Assembly (NCBI RefSeq): GCF_024357955.1 | Contig: NZ_JANEYT010000045.1 | Location: 1 to 39,192 of the forward strand | DNA from: Photobacterium pectinilyticum | Lineage (GTDB): Bacteria; Pseudomonadota; Gammaproteobacteria; Enterobacterales; Vibrionaceae | Reading direction: 5' to 3' | Length of the DNA stretch: 39,192 bases | In this document: positions 17,170-25,599 of the stretch, one piece after another | Position numbering within the stretch: the stretch's first letter is position 1 | Layout: every line of letters starts with the position of its first letter | Translations under genes and position numbers: made by a program | Notes under the pieces: generated by a model | What the model saw: the letters and a program-made list of their open reading frames with translations, nothing else | The model's database searches: none | What the model was told of the DNA's origin: nothing

Positions 17170-17565
17170 TCACTCACACTCTTTTTGCTCGTAAGCAATG
17201 ACAGAAACAATCGCACCGTCTTGATCGCTGATAGCACAAATACGGCCAACACCGGGAATATCTTTGGGCTCATAGACAGCACACCCGCCCGCAGTCTTCG
17301 CTGCTTCTACCGTCGCATCAACATCATCAACCGTAATATAACTCCCCCAGTGGTTGGGAATATTCTCATACCCTTTGGGTTTACCCATGATACCGCCAAC
17401 AGGTTGACCTCCCGCTTTGACAATATGGTAGGTCCCCTCCTCCATTGGCATCGCTTCAACTTCCCAACCGATAACCTGACGGTAAAATGCTATCGCTTTC
17501 TCAGGATCATCAGTCATTAACTCAGACCAGCTGAATGCACCATGTTGCTCAAAAACATTTGCCAT
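17170..17565 (-). CDS. VOC (glyoxalase/bleomycin-resistance) family protein
   Basis: The 131-residue protein has the two beta-alpha-beta-beta-beta modules of the vicinal oxygen chelate fold. The first contains FSWSELMTDDPEKAIAFYRQVIGWEVE, and the second starts at SYITVDDVDATVEAAKTAG and ends with ISDQDGAIVSVIAY. These proteins bind small molecules or metals and often act as glyoxalase- or epimerase-like enzymes; the substrate is not predictable. AAGGAGA lies 6 bases before the ATG. It stands alone. Confidence 0.9.
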   Translation of the reverse strand: MANVFEQHGAFSWSELMTDDPEKAIAFYRQVIGWEVEAMPMEEGTYHIVKAGGQPVGGIMGKPKGYENIPNHWGSYITVDDVDATVEAAKTAGGCAVYEPKDIPGVGRICAISDQDGAIVSVIAYEQKECE

Positions 17566-17586
17566 ACGTTTCTCCTTATCGACAAT

Positions 17587-17748
17587 ATACCAATCTGGAT
17601 AAGCATTTAATCAAGGATTTGCGCAAGAAAAATCGTTGTTATCAAGGCAGAGATTGCAGCAACTAGTGGCGCTAATTATAAAATCTCTAACACAGAGAAC
17701 AGCGATTTTAACCAGCAAGACTGATCAAATATTTATGTAGGTTGGTAT
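17587..17748. repeat. 162-bp palindromic MITE-like element, copy A
   Basis: Begins ATACCAATCTGGATAA and ends TATGTAGGTTGGTAT. The ends are inverted repeats over about 26 bp with a few mismatches, and most of the length folds into one long imperfect hairpin (for example AATCGTTGTT near the left pairs with AACAGCGATT near the right). A copy of exactly the same length lies at 20299-20460. There is no coding capacity. Confidence 0.88.
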
Positions 17749-17875
17749 TACATATCTGCTATTAAAGCTAGCCCAACTCGTCAAATCTGGGCCTATTTAT
17801 ACTGCTTTTCAATAAAAATACACGGGGTAAAATCACCTCTTGCTATCTTGATCCGAATTCTGTTTTTTAATGATT

Positions 17876-17904
17876 TTGACATGCACAGTACTTTGCTTTT
17901 ATCA
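17876..17904 (+). promoter_or_regulatory. Possible sigma-70 promoter for the TPR-DUF218 gene
   Basis: TTGACA is a perfect -35 hexamer, followed at 17 bases by TTATCA (or TATCAG at 18), a poor -10. It lies about 60 bases before the gene at 17965. Confidence 0.35.
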
Positions 17905-17964
17905 GTATGAAGGATACGATGAACCAATGTATCGTGAGAATTAGAGAGGATTGGTCGGGTAAAC

Positions 17965-18963
17965 ATGGACGATATCCAGCGGGCACTGGATGCCTACAAT
18001 AGCCCCAGACGCCACAACTTCAATTTAAACGGCAAAGCCGTCTCGAACCTTGAAGCCGTGCAGCATTTCTTATCTCAAGCTTTGTGCTTGGCAAAGGATA
18101 CTGGAAAAGCTGATATCCTCATGACCATGGCCAACATCAATAGCTTCCAAGGGAATATAGACCAAGCAATACACAGCTATAATCAAGCATTGTTAAGCGC
18201 TAACCACCACCAGCAGATCAAACTCAATAGCTACCTTGCGGTATGGCATCATTTCCTAGGAAAGCCTCAACTCGTCACTGCGCACATAGAGCAAATCTCT
18301 CATCTCGATCCAAAAAGTGCAAAGGCTATAACGGGTGTTATCACTATTATTGAAAATAACCTCGATACCCCTATCCTTTACCACCACACTGGCTCTCTCC
18401 CAATATCAAACTGTTCTTCACGCCATGCCATTGTAACGCTAGGTTATAAGCTCAATAGCGACGGCTCTATCGCTAAGCCTTTAGTACTGAGACTGAAGCA
18501 CACCCTCAAGCTTGCGACCCAGTCACCAAACAGCTTAATCATTGTCACTGGTGGTGTTGAGACAGCTGGCATCACCGAAGCCGATCAGATGCAAACATGG
18601 CTAGTCGAAAAAGGAGTAAGTATCAGCAGAATAATAAAAGAAGAAAAAGCGGCCAACACCATAGATAACGCCCAGCTCAGCCTGGAGATATTGCAACGTC
18701 GCCAAATCCAACATGCCACTTTGGTTAGCGCGTCGATTCACGTACACCGTTCACAAATACTGTTCGAGACCATTCAAGATAGCCAGCAACAAAACGGCTA
18801 CAAAATGCCTGACTCCCACATCGCTTTTAACCATCTCGCCGTTGATGACGAATTATCACCCGGGCGTTTTCCTAGCGGTCAAACACGCATTAACTGTTAC
18901 ATTGATGCGCTGCGTGGTTATGGGTTGGCGGCGTTTAGTTGTGGTGACCTTCGACAAATATGA
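17965..18963 (+). CDS. TPR-like / DUF218 (ElyC-SanA-YdcF) protein
   Basis: This 332-residue protein has an N-terminal helical region (about residues 25-125) with TPR-like repeats (MANINSFQGNIDQAIHSYNQAL). A C-terminal DUF218 Rossmann-like domain (about 150-320) is seen in AIVTLGYKLNSDGSI, SLIIVTGGV, TEADQM and ANTIDNAQLS, the usual signature of the ElyC/SanA/YdcF family. Members in E. coli are linked to envelope and peptidoglycan-precursor metabolism, but the activity is uncertain. Unlike SanA/ElyC it has no N-terminal membrane anchor, so it looks cytoplasmic. A GAGAGGA sequence lies about 16 bases before the ATG, which is longer than ideal spacing. Confidence 0.82.
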   Translation: MDDIQRALDAYNSPRRHNFNLNGKAVSNLEAVQHFLSQALCLAKDTGKADILMTMANINSFQGNIDQAIHSYNQALLSANHHQQIKLNSYLAVWHHFLGKPQLVTAHIEQISHLDPKSAKAITGVITIIENNLDTPILYHHTGSLPISNCSSRHAIVTLGYKLNSDGSIAKPLVLRLKHTLKLATQSPNSLIIVTGGVETAGITEADQMQTWLVEKGVSISRIIKEEKAANTIDNAQLSLEILQRRQIQHATLVSASIHVHRSQILFETIQDSQQQNGYKMPDSHIAFNHLAVDDELSPGRFPSGQTRINCYIDALRGYGLAAFSCGDLRQI

Positions 18964-18965
18964 TC

Positions 18966-18992
18966 AAAAATAAAAAGGACCCGTCATGGGCC
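18966..18992 (-). terminator. Terminator of the cytochrome c gene
   Basis: On the minus strand GGCCC pairs with GGGTCC (one bulge) across ATGAC, followed by TTTTTATTTTT. A direct repeat of TCATGGGCC at 18984 and 19008 overlaps it. Confidence 0.6.
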
Positions 18993-19024
18993 TAATTTCC
19001 ACCCCCCTCATGGGCCGGATCAAA

Positions 19025-19483
19025 TCAATAATAAAACCCTTCATACTGGGTATATTCAAAAGGCTCTAGCTCGTACTTACTTTCAAGGAAGGTAATAAGA
19101 TCAACCAAGTCTGTTACTGTCATGACATCGTTATAACTTGGCATTATGGACTCACCCGAACGCATCACTTCTTCGGGTTCATATCCCTTGGCAATTCGGT
19201 GTGATGGATTGATAACGGAAACAACCAGTTCCTGATATTTTTTCAGGCTTGTTACCTTTCCGCCCAGCGCGACATTGACACCGGACTCATCCAATACCTC
19301 CGGCCGCTCATAGCCTTCCATTATATGACAGCTTAAGCATTGATAGTGCTGGAACAATTCTTCACCATGAGACACATCCCCCGGAGGTAACGTAAACGTT
19401 GCGGTATTTCCGCGCTCTGACGGTTCACAGCCGGTCAGCGCGATGGTCAATATAGAACCAAGTAGCAATGGGAAAAGTTTCAT
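19025..19483 (-). CDS. Class I c-type cytochrome lipoprotein
   Basis: A 152-residue electron carrier exported to the periplasm. The signal peptide ends in a lipobox with LTGC, where C19 would be lipidated. The single haem motif C49-L-S-C52-H53 is present, and M114 in SIMPSYNDVM is the likely sixth ligand. The C-terminal helix LVDLITFLESKYE closes the class I fold. The tail is tyrosine-rich. No oxidase or reductase gene is adjacent, so its redox partner is unknown. An FNR-like box about 115 bases upstream suggests oxygen-responsive control. Confidence 0.9.
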   Translation of the reverse strand: MKLFPLLLGSILTIALTGCEPSERGNTATFTLPPGDVSHGEELFQHYQCLSCHIMEGYERPEVLDESGVNVALGGKVTSLKKYQELVVSVINPSHRIAKGYEPEEVMRSGESIMPSYNDVMTVTDLVDLITFLESKYELEPFEYTQYEGFYY

Positions 19484-19593
19484 AAATCACCACCTGTTTT
19501 TGCTTAGATTTGTCAGCAGATTCTGTGGCTATGATAAGTGTAGAAGGATATAGAACGAGATAGTTGCCAAATCAGCAACTGTCTAACACTTGA

Positions 19594-19607
19594 TTGACTG
19601 CGATCAA
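19594..19607. promoter_or_regulatory. FNR-like binding site upstream of the cytochrome c gene
   Basis: TTGACTGCGATCAA differs by one base from the FNR consensus TTGAT-N4-ATCAA. It lies 111 bases before the cytochrome start codon and 195 bases before the divergent CxxC protein. The surrounding 19484-19786 gap holds no gene. Confidence 0.4.
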
Positions 19608-19801
19608 AAAACAGCTGTGCGTTCAAAGACAGAACAGAAGCTATCTTCGCAAAAATCAACGGTAGATTCCCTTTGCTTACATGGTTAGGATTAGCGATGA
19701 GCAGCTTACTGATATATGTGTCATCCTAATCGGACGACAATAATGTTCAGTTATGCGCTATAAACTAAACGAATACACCTTGATTAGTGAGAGTTACCCA
19801 A

Positions 19802-20206
19802 ATGTCTAACGTAGTTCAGTTCTCGGCTTTCAGTGGCAACAAAAATAGCAGCATTCCCCAATCTAACAAACCACTGAGTCCAAAGGTATTAAGAGAGCAA
19901 GCGGCTATAAAGCAAGACAAACGCTGTTACTTCTGTGGTGAACGCAAAGAACCGAAAGAGCTAAACTGGCTTGATAAGACCGGCTTCAAGGCAAAAACGC
20001 ATGTTATCTGTAGCGCCTGTAGTTCTGGTGCCAAATCACGTTCAATGGATGAGCTGCGAATAATTCTTGCGCTAAAAGCGTTGGATTTCAGAACGATAAA
20101 ACTGCAGCAATACCTTGAGCTAAGAGAAAAAGGTGTTCAGATAGACGGTGTACGAGAATATAAGTTCTACTTTGAAAATGTAGCCAATAACCCTGTTCAG
20201 GTATAG
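19802..20206 (+). CDS. Putative zinc-binding CxxC...CxxC protein
   Basis: This 134-residue protein is of unrecognised function. A disordered N-terminus is followed by CYFCGERKEPKELNWLDKTG and, 21 residues later, HVICSACSSGAKS. The paired CxxC knuckles around a conserved-looking loop recall a treble-clef or degenerate HNH domain, but the canonical HNH histidine and asparagine are not evident. The C-terminal half is helical (ELRIILALKALDFRTIKLQQYLELREKG). The ATG at 19802 is preferred; a GTG at 19787 is in frame. GAGAG lies 8-9 bases upstream. It is followed by a good terminator. Confidence 0.7.
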   Translation: MSNVVQFSAFSGNKNSSIPQSNKPLSPKVLREQAAIKQDKRCYFCGERKEPKELNWLDKTGFKAKTHVICSACSSGAKSRSMDELRIILALKALDFRTIKLQQYLELREKGVQIDGVREYKFYFENVANNPVQV

Positions 20207-20236
20207 TAATCTTCTTACTTTGATGCGCTAATCAAA

Positions 20237-20262
20237 AACAGCCTGGCAAAAGCCAGGCTGTT
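20237..20262 (+). terminator. Terminator after the CxxC protein gene
   Basis: An 11-bp perfect stem (AACAGCCTGGC pairing with GCCAGGCTGTT) with a 4-base loop, 31 bases past the stop. The T-tract is short. Confidence 0.72.
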
Positions 20263-20298
20263 CAATAGATATCTGTAAACGAGGTAATGAGTTAAGTT

Positions 20299-20460
20299 AT
20301 ACCAATCTCGATATGTAGTTGATCAAGTATTTGCACTGGAGAAATCGTTGTTATCAAGACAGATATTGCAGTAACTAGTGGCTCTAATTACAAAATCTCT
20401 AACATAGATAGCAGCGATTTTAACCAGTAAAACAGATCAAATACTTATTTAGGTTGGTAT
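20299..20460. repeat. 162-bp palindromic MITE-like element, copy B
   Basis: Same length and ends (ATACCAATCTCGATAT to TTAGGTTGGTAT) as copy A, with long shared blocks such as AAATCGTTGTTATCAAG, TAACTAGTGGC/CAACTAGTGGC and CAGCGATTTTAACCAG. It lies in the gap between the CxxC gene and the qmcA operon. The differences between copies lie mostly in paired arms. Confidence 0.88.
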
Positions 20461-20472
20461 TATAGTAGGAAC

Positions 20473-20500
20473 AAAAAAAAGCCTCCGCATAAGCAGAGGC
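20473..20500 (-). terminator. Terminator of the qmcA-NfeD operon
   Basis: On the minus strand GCCTC...GAGGC with an inner GC pair forms the stem, followed by eight T. Confidence 0.75.
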
Positions 20501-20610
20501 AATACCAGCAAATAACAAACACTTTTGAATCGCCTTCAATATAGCGTCAGCAGCAAACATAAACTTACCATTATGCGCCACCACCGTTAATTGCCAGCAG
20601 ATAGTGTATT

Positions 20611-21069
20611 TTACTGGCTCACTTTTTCTTGAATAATGACAACGATACCCTCGACCCTTATGACTTCAACCAAGGTGCCTGCAGGTATGTTGGACTCTGA
20701 TTTAGCGGTCCACGTCGTATCACCGAGTTGCAAACGCCCTTGCCCAAGCGGGAAATCATTTTCGAGTACGCATGTTTGGCCTATCAATTGTTCTGAGCGC
20801 TGATTCAAACTGCGTTGCTCGTCACCGGCTCTATCTTGTTTGTGCTGATAGCGCCACCACAACCAAGTCGTGAACAAGCAGAACACAGCAAAAGTCAGCC
20901 ATTGCATTTCCCAACCTAATGGTAGGAAGAACATGATCGCTCCAACCAACAGTGCTGATACTCCTAGCCATAGCAAGTAACCTGCTGTGCCTAATAATTC
21001 CAATAGCAACAATACCAGCCCTAGCGCTAGCCAGTGCCAGGCGTTCATTTGCTCAAGTAACGTGATCAT
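20611..21069 (-). CDS. NfeD-like membrane protein (YbbJ type)
   Basis: The 152-residue protein has about three N-terminal hydrophobic segments (residues 10-75, with [14 protein letters not shown]) and a C-terminal OB-fold soluble domain ([10 protein letters not shown]...[14 protein letters not shown]...[12 protein letters not shown]), the NfeD layout. NfeD proteins pair with SPFH-domain proteins in the membrane. Its ATG overlaps the stop of qmcA by four bases (ATGA), so the two are translationally coupled. The arrangement matches E. coli qmcA-ybbJ. Confidence 0.92.
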   Translation of the reverse strand: MITLLEQMNAWHWLALGLVLLLLELLGTAGYLLWLGVSALLVGAIMFFLPLGWEMQWLTFAVFCLFTTWLWWRYQHKQDRAGDEQRSLNQRSEQLIGQTCVLENDFPLGQGRLQLGDTTWTAKSESNIPAGTLVEVIRVEGIVVIIQEKVSQ

Positions 21070-22010
21070 ACCAGCTTACCTTTCTCTCCTTCTTTACTGC
21101 TCCCTGACTGGCTGAGGATCTCAGTGATCCCCGCAATTGAACCCATCAGGCCAGTCGCTTCCAGAGGTAACATAATAACTTTACCATTCTCCGCTTGGCC
21201 TATCGCTTTCAACGCATCAGTATATCCCTGGGCAATGAAGTAGTTCACCGCTTGAAGATCCCCGTTGGCAATGGCATCGGACACCATAGCAGTCGCTCTG
21301 GCTTCTGCCTCTGCCGCCCGCTCCCTTGCTTCTGCTTGCAGAATAGCGGCTTGCTTATCACCTTCCGCCCGCAAGATTGCAGATTGCTTGTGGCCTTCAG
21401 CTCGCAAAATTTCAGCCTGTCTTACCCCTTCAGCTTCTAGAACCTCTGCTCTCTTATTACGCTCCGCTTTCATCTGAGCATTCATTGCTGAAGTCAGATC
21501 AGCCGGTGGTTGCACATCTTTTATTTCGATACGAGTGACTTTAACACCCCAAGGGTTTGTGGCCTGGTCAACAATGGTCAGTAGCCGTCCATTAATGGTG
21601 TCTCGCTGTGATAGCATCTCATCGAGCTCCATCGAACCAAGAACAGTACGGATATTAGTGAGGGTTAGATTACGGATAGCATGTTCAAGATCAGTCACTT
21701 CATAAGCGGCTTTTGGCGCATCGATGACCTGCACAAAACACACCGCATCAATGGTAACATTGGCGTTATCTCGTGAAATTACTTCTTGCGCCGGAATATC
21801 CAGCACTCGTTCCATCATATTGATCTTGTTACCGACTTGGTCGATAAAAGGCACAATCAAATTCAAACCAGGACGAAGGGTTTTGGTATAACGCCCAAAA
21901 CGTTCTACGGTCCACTCACTACCCTGTGGAACGGTTTTAACACCCGAAGCAATAAACACTATTGCCACTATGATAAATACACCAACAGTGACCAAAGTAT
22001 CGTACGGCAT
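21066..22010 (-). CDS. qmcA: SPFH/Band 7 membrane protein QmcA
   Basis: A 314-residue stomatin/prohibitin-like protein. Residues 5-26 are a transmembrane anchor. The SPFH domain begins [19 protein letters not shown] and contains [12 protein letters not shown] long alanine- and glutamate-rich coiled coil follows (repeats of [15 protein letters not shown] at about 185-235), typical of QmcA oligomers. It acts in inner-membrane organisation and quality control near FtsH-type proteases, as known for the family. AAGGAG lies about 7 bases before the ATG. It is the first gene of a two-gene operon with the NfeD-like protein. Confidence 0.94.
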   Translation of the reverse strand: MPYDTLVTVGVFIIVAIVFIASGVKTVPQGSEWTVERFGRYTKTLRPGLNLIVPFIDQVGNKINMMERVLDIPAQEVISRDNANVTIDAVCFVQVIDAPKAAYEVTDLEHAIRNLTLTNIRTVLGSMELDEMLSQRDTINGRLLTIVDQATNPWGVKVTRIEIKDVQPPADLTSAMNAQMKAERNKRAEVLEAEGVRQAEILRAEGHKQSAILRAEGDKQAAILQAEARERAAEAEARATAMVSDAIANGDLQAVNYFIAQGYTDALKAIGQAENGKVIMLPLEATGLMGSIAGITEILSQSGSSKEGEKGKLV

Positions 22011-22104
22011 GTGGCTCTCCTTAATAAACAGCGTTCAGTTAATAACCAGAATACCGTATGCAACCATATCAATACAATGGCTACATCCCTGAACTTTAAT
22101 CAAA

Positions 22105-22126
22105 AAGCCCCACAGTTGTTGGGCTT
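22105..22126 (-). terminator. Terminator of the chemoreceptor remnant
   Basis: AAGCCC pairs with GGGCTT (extendable inside), followed on the minus strand by five T. It was probably the terminator of the intact receptor gene. Confidence 0.7.
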
Positions 22127-22145
22127 CGCTAGCAATCTATGGTTA

Positions 22146-22545
22146 TCAAACTTGGAAACGACCAACTTGCTGCCGCAATGTCTGGCATTGCGTTGCAAGT
22201 TGTATAAAGGCTTCTTCCGTTGCACTTACCTTCCCAACCACTTCTTGACTTTTATCCGCTATTTTTTGGACGTTCTGGCTAATATCTTCACTCACCTGGC
22301 TCTGTTGGCTCGCTGCAGTGGCAATACCACTCTCACGACTACGTTCCATTGCCGCTACCGCTTGCTTCGCAGCATGTTGCAGACGCTCAATCATCGTTTG
22401 GATTTCACCAGTGCTCATTTGTGTTTTGCTTGCAAGTGAACGTACTTCATCGGCTACCACCGCAAAACCTCTTCCCTGCTCGCCAGCACGAGCCGCTTCA
22501 ATGGCCGCGTTCAATGCCAGTAAATTTGTTTGCTCGGCATTTACC
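22146..22545 (-). pseudogene. Methyl-accepting chemotaxis protein, C-terminal remnant
   Basis: Only the last 130 or so residues of a chemoreceptor survive. They cover the signalling hairpin ([20 protein letters not shown] and [15 protein letters not shown]) and the C-terminal methylation helix to QVGRFQV. Reading upstream in the same frame, homology ends at VNAEQ and a TAG stop precedes it, so there is no ligand-binding, membrane or HAMP region and no sensible start codon or ribosome-binding site. The break is sharp, with unrelated AT-rich sequence beyond, pointing to a deletion rather than point decay. The terminator is retained. A tiny translated product starting at the TTG inside ALNAA is possible but unlikely to be functional. 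Confidence 0.85.
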
Positions 22546-22756
22546 TAAGTCTGTATAAAACCCACAAGGTATATTTTGAAGCGCAATTCTAACACCATAA
22601 GGCACTGATTTTATTTGCAATTAATGTAACTGAAATCATTACAAACCATTCATGCTCACTTAGATTGAGGCATTGCTGACTCAACCCCCATCCTTGTGTT
22701 TCCTTCGCCCCTAAGCTACCAAGCTAACCGAATGGGCAATCACTACATACTTAGGT

Positions 22757-24718
22757 ATGATCGGTGTATGGTCCCATCAACATAAACTGCCCATGTATCT
22801 CAACAACCTTAAACAGTATTTTGGCTTCGATAACCTCCGCCCCGGCCAGGATGAAGTGATCAGTAAAGTCATTGAAGGCCATTCAGCTGCCGCTATCTTC
22901 CCTACTGGCTCGGGCAAGTCACTGTGCTATCAGTTACCTGCTTTGCAGCTTCCCAACCTGACACTGGTCATCTCGCCATTACTGGCGTTGATGAAAGACC
23001 AAATTAACTTCTTGCACAGTAAGGGCATTCAAGCGGCTTCCATTGATTCAAGCCAAAGCTGGGAAGAGACACAGCAAGTCATGCAAGGGGTACGGTCGGG
23101 GACCATTAAGATTCTGATGATTTCAGTCGAAAGGCTGAACAACGAACGTTTTCGTCAGTTTATCTCCCAAGTACCAATTTCATTATTAGTGGTCGATGAA
23201 GCCCACTGTATTTCCGAATGGGGCCATAATTTCCGCCCAGATTACCTCAAACTTCCTCAGTATCGCCAGTTGTTGAATATCCCTCAGGTGCTCTTGCTGA
23301 CAGCGACGGCAACCCCAGCGGTTATCAGCGATATGGGACACAAGTTCGGGATTGAAGATAACAATATCGTGATCACTGGCTTCTATCGCCCTAACCTCGA
23401 TTTGACTATCACCCCGACGTCAGAGTCCGACAAACAAGCTGCTTTATACAATACACTGGCTAGCGATCCGTCACTACCGAGCATTGTTTATGTGACATTG
23501 CAAAAAACAGCAGAAGAGCTTGCAGCGGCGCTGCAACAACAAGGGATCATGGCACAGGCATATCATGCAGGGATGGACAGCGATCGTCGCCAACAAATTC
23601 AACGTGATTTCATGGCGGGCAAACACCAATGTACGATTGCCACCATTGCCTTCGGGATGGGGATCGACAAAGCAGACATCCGCCGAGTTATTCACTTTGA
23701 TCTTCCCAAATCAATAGAAAACTACAGTCAGGAAATCGGTCGAGCCGGACGTGATGGCCAGCATTCAGACTGCATACTGCTTGGCAACAAGTCAGGGCTC
23801 AATGTGCTGGAGAATTTTGTGTATGGCGATACCCCCGATCAATCTGCAATTGAAACGGTACTTAGGCTCATCAAACAAAATGTACCACAGTGGGAAGTGG
23901 TGCAACTGCGGCTCTCCAAAGAAAGTAATATCCGGATGTTGCCACTGAAAACCTTGCTGGTATATCTGGAAATGGCCCAAATCATCGAGCCTCAGTACAC
24001 CTACTTTGCCGATTACCGCTTTAAACTGCTTACTGATCAGCAGTTTATTATCAATCAGTTCCAAGGTGAGCGACAAAGCTTCGTTAGCCACATCTTTGCC
24101 TGCTCGCCAAAAGCGCGTACCTGGCATACGGTTGATTTCGATGCCTTATGGCAGACTGCCCAGACAGAGCGTAAACGTGTTGTCGCAGCCATCGACTACT
24201 TCAGTGAAAAAGGCTGGGTTGCTTTAGAAAGCAAACAGATGACCGATGTGTACCGTGTTACCAATCCAAACTTCGATATTAAAGAAGAGGCCGCTCGCTT
24301 GTATCAGCTGTTCAAGGCCAAAGAGCAGAGTGAAATTGCAAGGTTAGACAACATGCTCGCCTTCTTCGAAAACGAGCAATGCCTAAGCCACGAATTAGCC
24401 AGCTACTTTGCTGATCACCAAGCCCCACAACAATGTGATCATTGCTCGGTCTGCCGTGGAAGCGTTGCCAAGCTGCCATCTGATAACCAGTTGGCTGATG
24501 TATCGGAAAACATGCTTAAAGCATGGTGCGATCCATTTATTTCCGCTTGCCCAGCAGCCCCTTCAGCAGCCGCTCTCACCCGTTTCCTATGCGGTATGAC
24601 AAGCCCGCTTCACAACGTCATTAAAGCTCGCCAGCTATCAGGTTTTGGGAAAATGGAACAGTACCCTTTTCAGCAGACATTGACCCAAATTCATCATATT
24701 TATCCAAACCTTAGCTAA
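22757..24718 (+). CDS. RecQ-family ATP-dependent DNA helicase
   Basis: A superfamily 2 3'-5' helicase of 653 residues. Motif I is TGSGKS (K54 numbering from the first ATG), motif II DEAH at 147-150 followed by the RecQ-typical CISEWGHNFRPDY, motif III TATATP, and motif VI EIGRAGRDG. A zinc-binding region near residues 535-570 has closely spaced cysteines (QCDHCSVCRG). The C-terminal part lacks a recognisable HRDC domain, unlike E. coli RecQ, so this is probably a RecQ-related paralogue rather than the housekeeping RecQ. An ATG at 22793 (MYLNNLKQYFGF) is an alternative start; neither has a strong ribosome-binding site. It is monocistronic. Confidence 0.93.
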   Translation: MIGVWSHQHKLPMYLNNLKQYFGFDNLRPGQDEVISKVIEGHSAAAIFPTGSGKSLCYQLPALQLPNLTLVISPLLALMKDQINFLHSKGIQAASIDSSQSWEETQQVMQGVRSGTIKILMISVERLNNERFRQFISQVPISLLVVDEAHCISEWGHNFRPDYLKLPQYRQLLNIPQVLLLTATATPAVISDMGHKFGIEDNNIVITGFYRPNLDLTITPTSESDKQAALYNTLASDPSLPSIVYVTLQKTAEELAAALQQQGIMAQAYHAGMDSDRRQQIQRDFMAGKHQCTIATIAFGMGIDKADIRRVIHFDLPKSIENYSQEIGRAGRDGQHSDCILLGNKSGLNVLENFVYGDTPDQSAIETVLRLIKQNVPQWEVVQLRLSKESNIRMLPLKTLLVYLEMAQIIEPQYTYFADYRFKLLTDQQFIINQFQGERQSFVSHIFACSPKARTWHTVDFDALWQTAQTERKRVVAAIDYFSEKGWVALESKQMTDVYRVTNPNFDIKEEAARLYQLFKAKEQSEIARLDNMLAFFENEQCLSHELASYFADHQAPQQCDHCSVCRGSVAKLPSDNQLADVSENMLKAWCDPFISACPAAPSAAALTRFLCGMTSPLHNVIKARQLSGFGKMEQYPFQQTLTQIHHIYPNLS

Positions 24719-24741
24719 CAGAATTAAATCATATATTTCTT

Positions 24742-24763
24742 GCCCTCCTCACAGGGTGAGGGC
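24742..24763 (+). terminator. Weak hairpin after the helicase
   Basis: GCCCTC pairs with GAGGGC over a 10-base loop, 23 bases past the stop, with no real T-tract. Confidence 0.4.
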
Positions 24764-24852
24764 AGTGTCCTATTACACATCGTCATTTGTATTATGAAAA
24801 ATAACATTACTCCGTGGCGATCTTCGTCACAAAGTTTTATGATGTCCACATA

Positions 24853-24926
24853 AACACAAGTGACTTTAAGTTGTAGGATTCAGAGCTACCGAAGGGCAAG
24901 CAAACACCTTGAAGTGACTTGGGTAT
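24853..24926. repeat. ATACCCAAG-type palindromic element, short copy
   Basis: The left arm ACACAAGTGACTTTAAG and right arm CTTGAAGTGACTTGGGTAT are near-inverted repeats. The interior GGATTCAGAGCT is shared with the element at 27571-27675. It lies just upstream of the DUF406 gene (ATG at 24954) and may be in its leader. Confidence 0.7.
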
Positions 24927-24953
24927 AATATAAATGGAGATAGAGTAAACGCC

Positions 24954-25253
24954 ATGACAAACGAAAGCCAAGAGTACCAAACCTGCGAAGCATGCGGTGT
25001 ATCTGCTGAGATGGGTTTCATCATTAAAGAAAATGATGATGTTGCTGATGTCAAAATCTTTGGTGGTAACAAAGCTGCACTAGAAGCAGAACTTGCTAAC
25101 TACCTTGCGCTCGCTAAAGAAGTTAATGCTAACTTCAAGCATGAAGTTAGCCCGCTTAAAGATGACAGCACTGAACTAACTGCACGTATCCAATTCGAGT
25201 GCAGTGCAGAAAAACTGATTTTCGAGCTTAAAACACGCTCACTAATGCGCTAA
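24954..25253 (+). CDS. YfcZ/YiiS family protein (DUF406)
   Basis: This 99-residue cytoplasmic protein matches the DUF406 pattern: an N-terminal cysteine pair (CEACGVSAEMGFII), an alanine-rich helix (NKAALEAELANYLALAKEV), and the C-terminal FECSAEKLIFELKTRSL. E. coli YfcZ and YiiS are the known relatives; function is not established. Codon use looks strongly biased (many GCT, AAA, GAA), suggesting good expression. The start follows a repeat element by 27 bases, and a strong terminator follows. Confidence 0.88.
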   Translation: MTNESQEYQTCEACGVSAEMGFIIKENDDVADVKIFGGNKAALEAELANYLALAKEVNANFKHEVSPLKDDSTELTARIQFECSAEKLIFELKTRSLMR

Positions 25254-25310
25254 ACCGCTTAGTAAACTGAAAAAATATGTAATTTTATAACATTTTTCTT
25301 ATGATTTAGA

Positions 25311-25343
25311 AAAGCCGATTCCTTCATGGTATCGGCTTTTTTT
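25311..25343 (+). terminator. Terminator of the DUF406 gene
   Basis: A 9-bp stem (AAAGCCGAT pairing with ATCGGCTTT) followed by a total of seven T. Confidence 0.9.
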
Positions 25344-25599
25344 GTACCATTTTTCAGCTATATTTAACAAAGCACTCAATAGGGACATAGTTACTCTTTT
25401 TACTTGCATATATTCCCATCAAACTGGTCAGATATGCTTGTGAGCGATTATCTGTTATCAATGAGTATCAATTTAAGTGCATTCGCAGAGCGAATTAATA
25501 GTGGAAATTGATCTCGCTTTGTATGAAAATGCAGCAGCATTATGAATCACTAAGCACATGATATTGAATCCATATCATGGATAGAAAAGGAAATATTCG

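Noticed and set aside
21786..22439. 217-codon plus-strand ORF across qmcA and the chemoreceptor remnant
   Set aside because: It spans antisense parts of two unrelated genes and the gap between them; the translation shows no domain.
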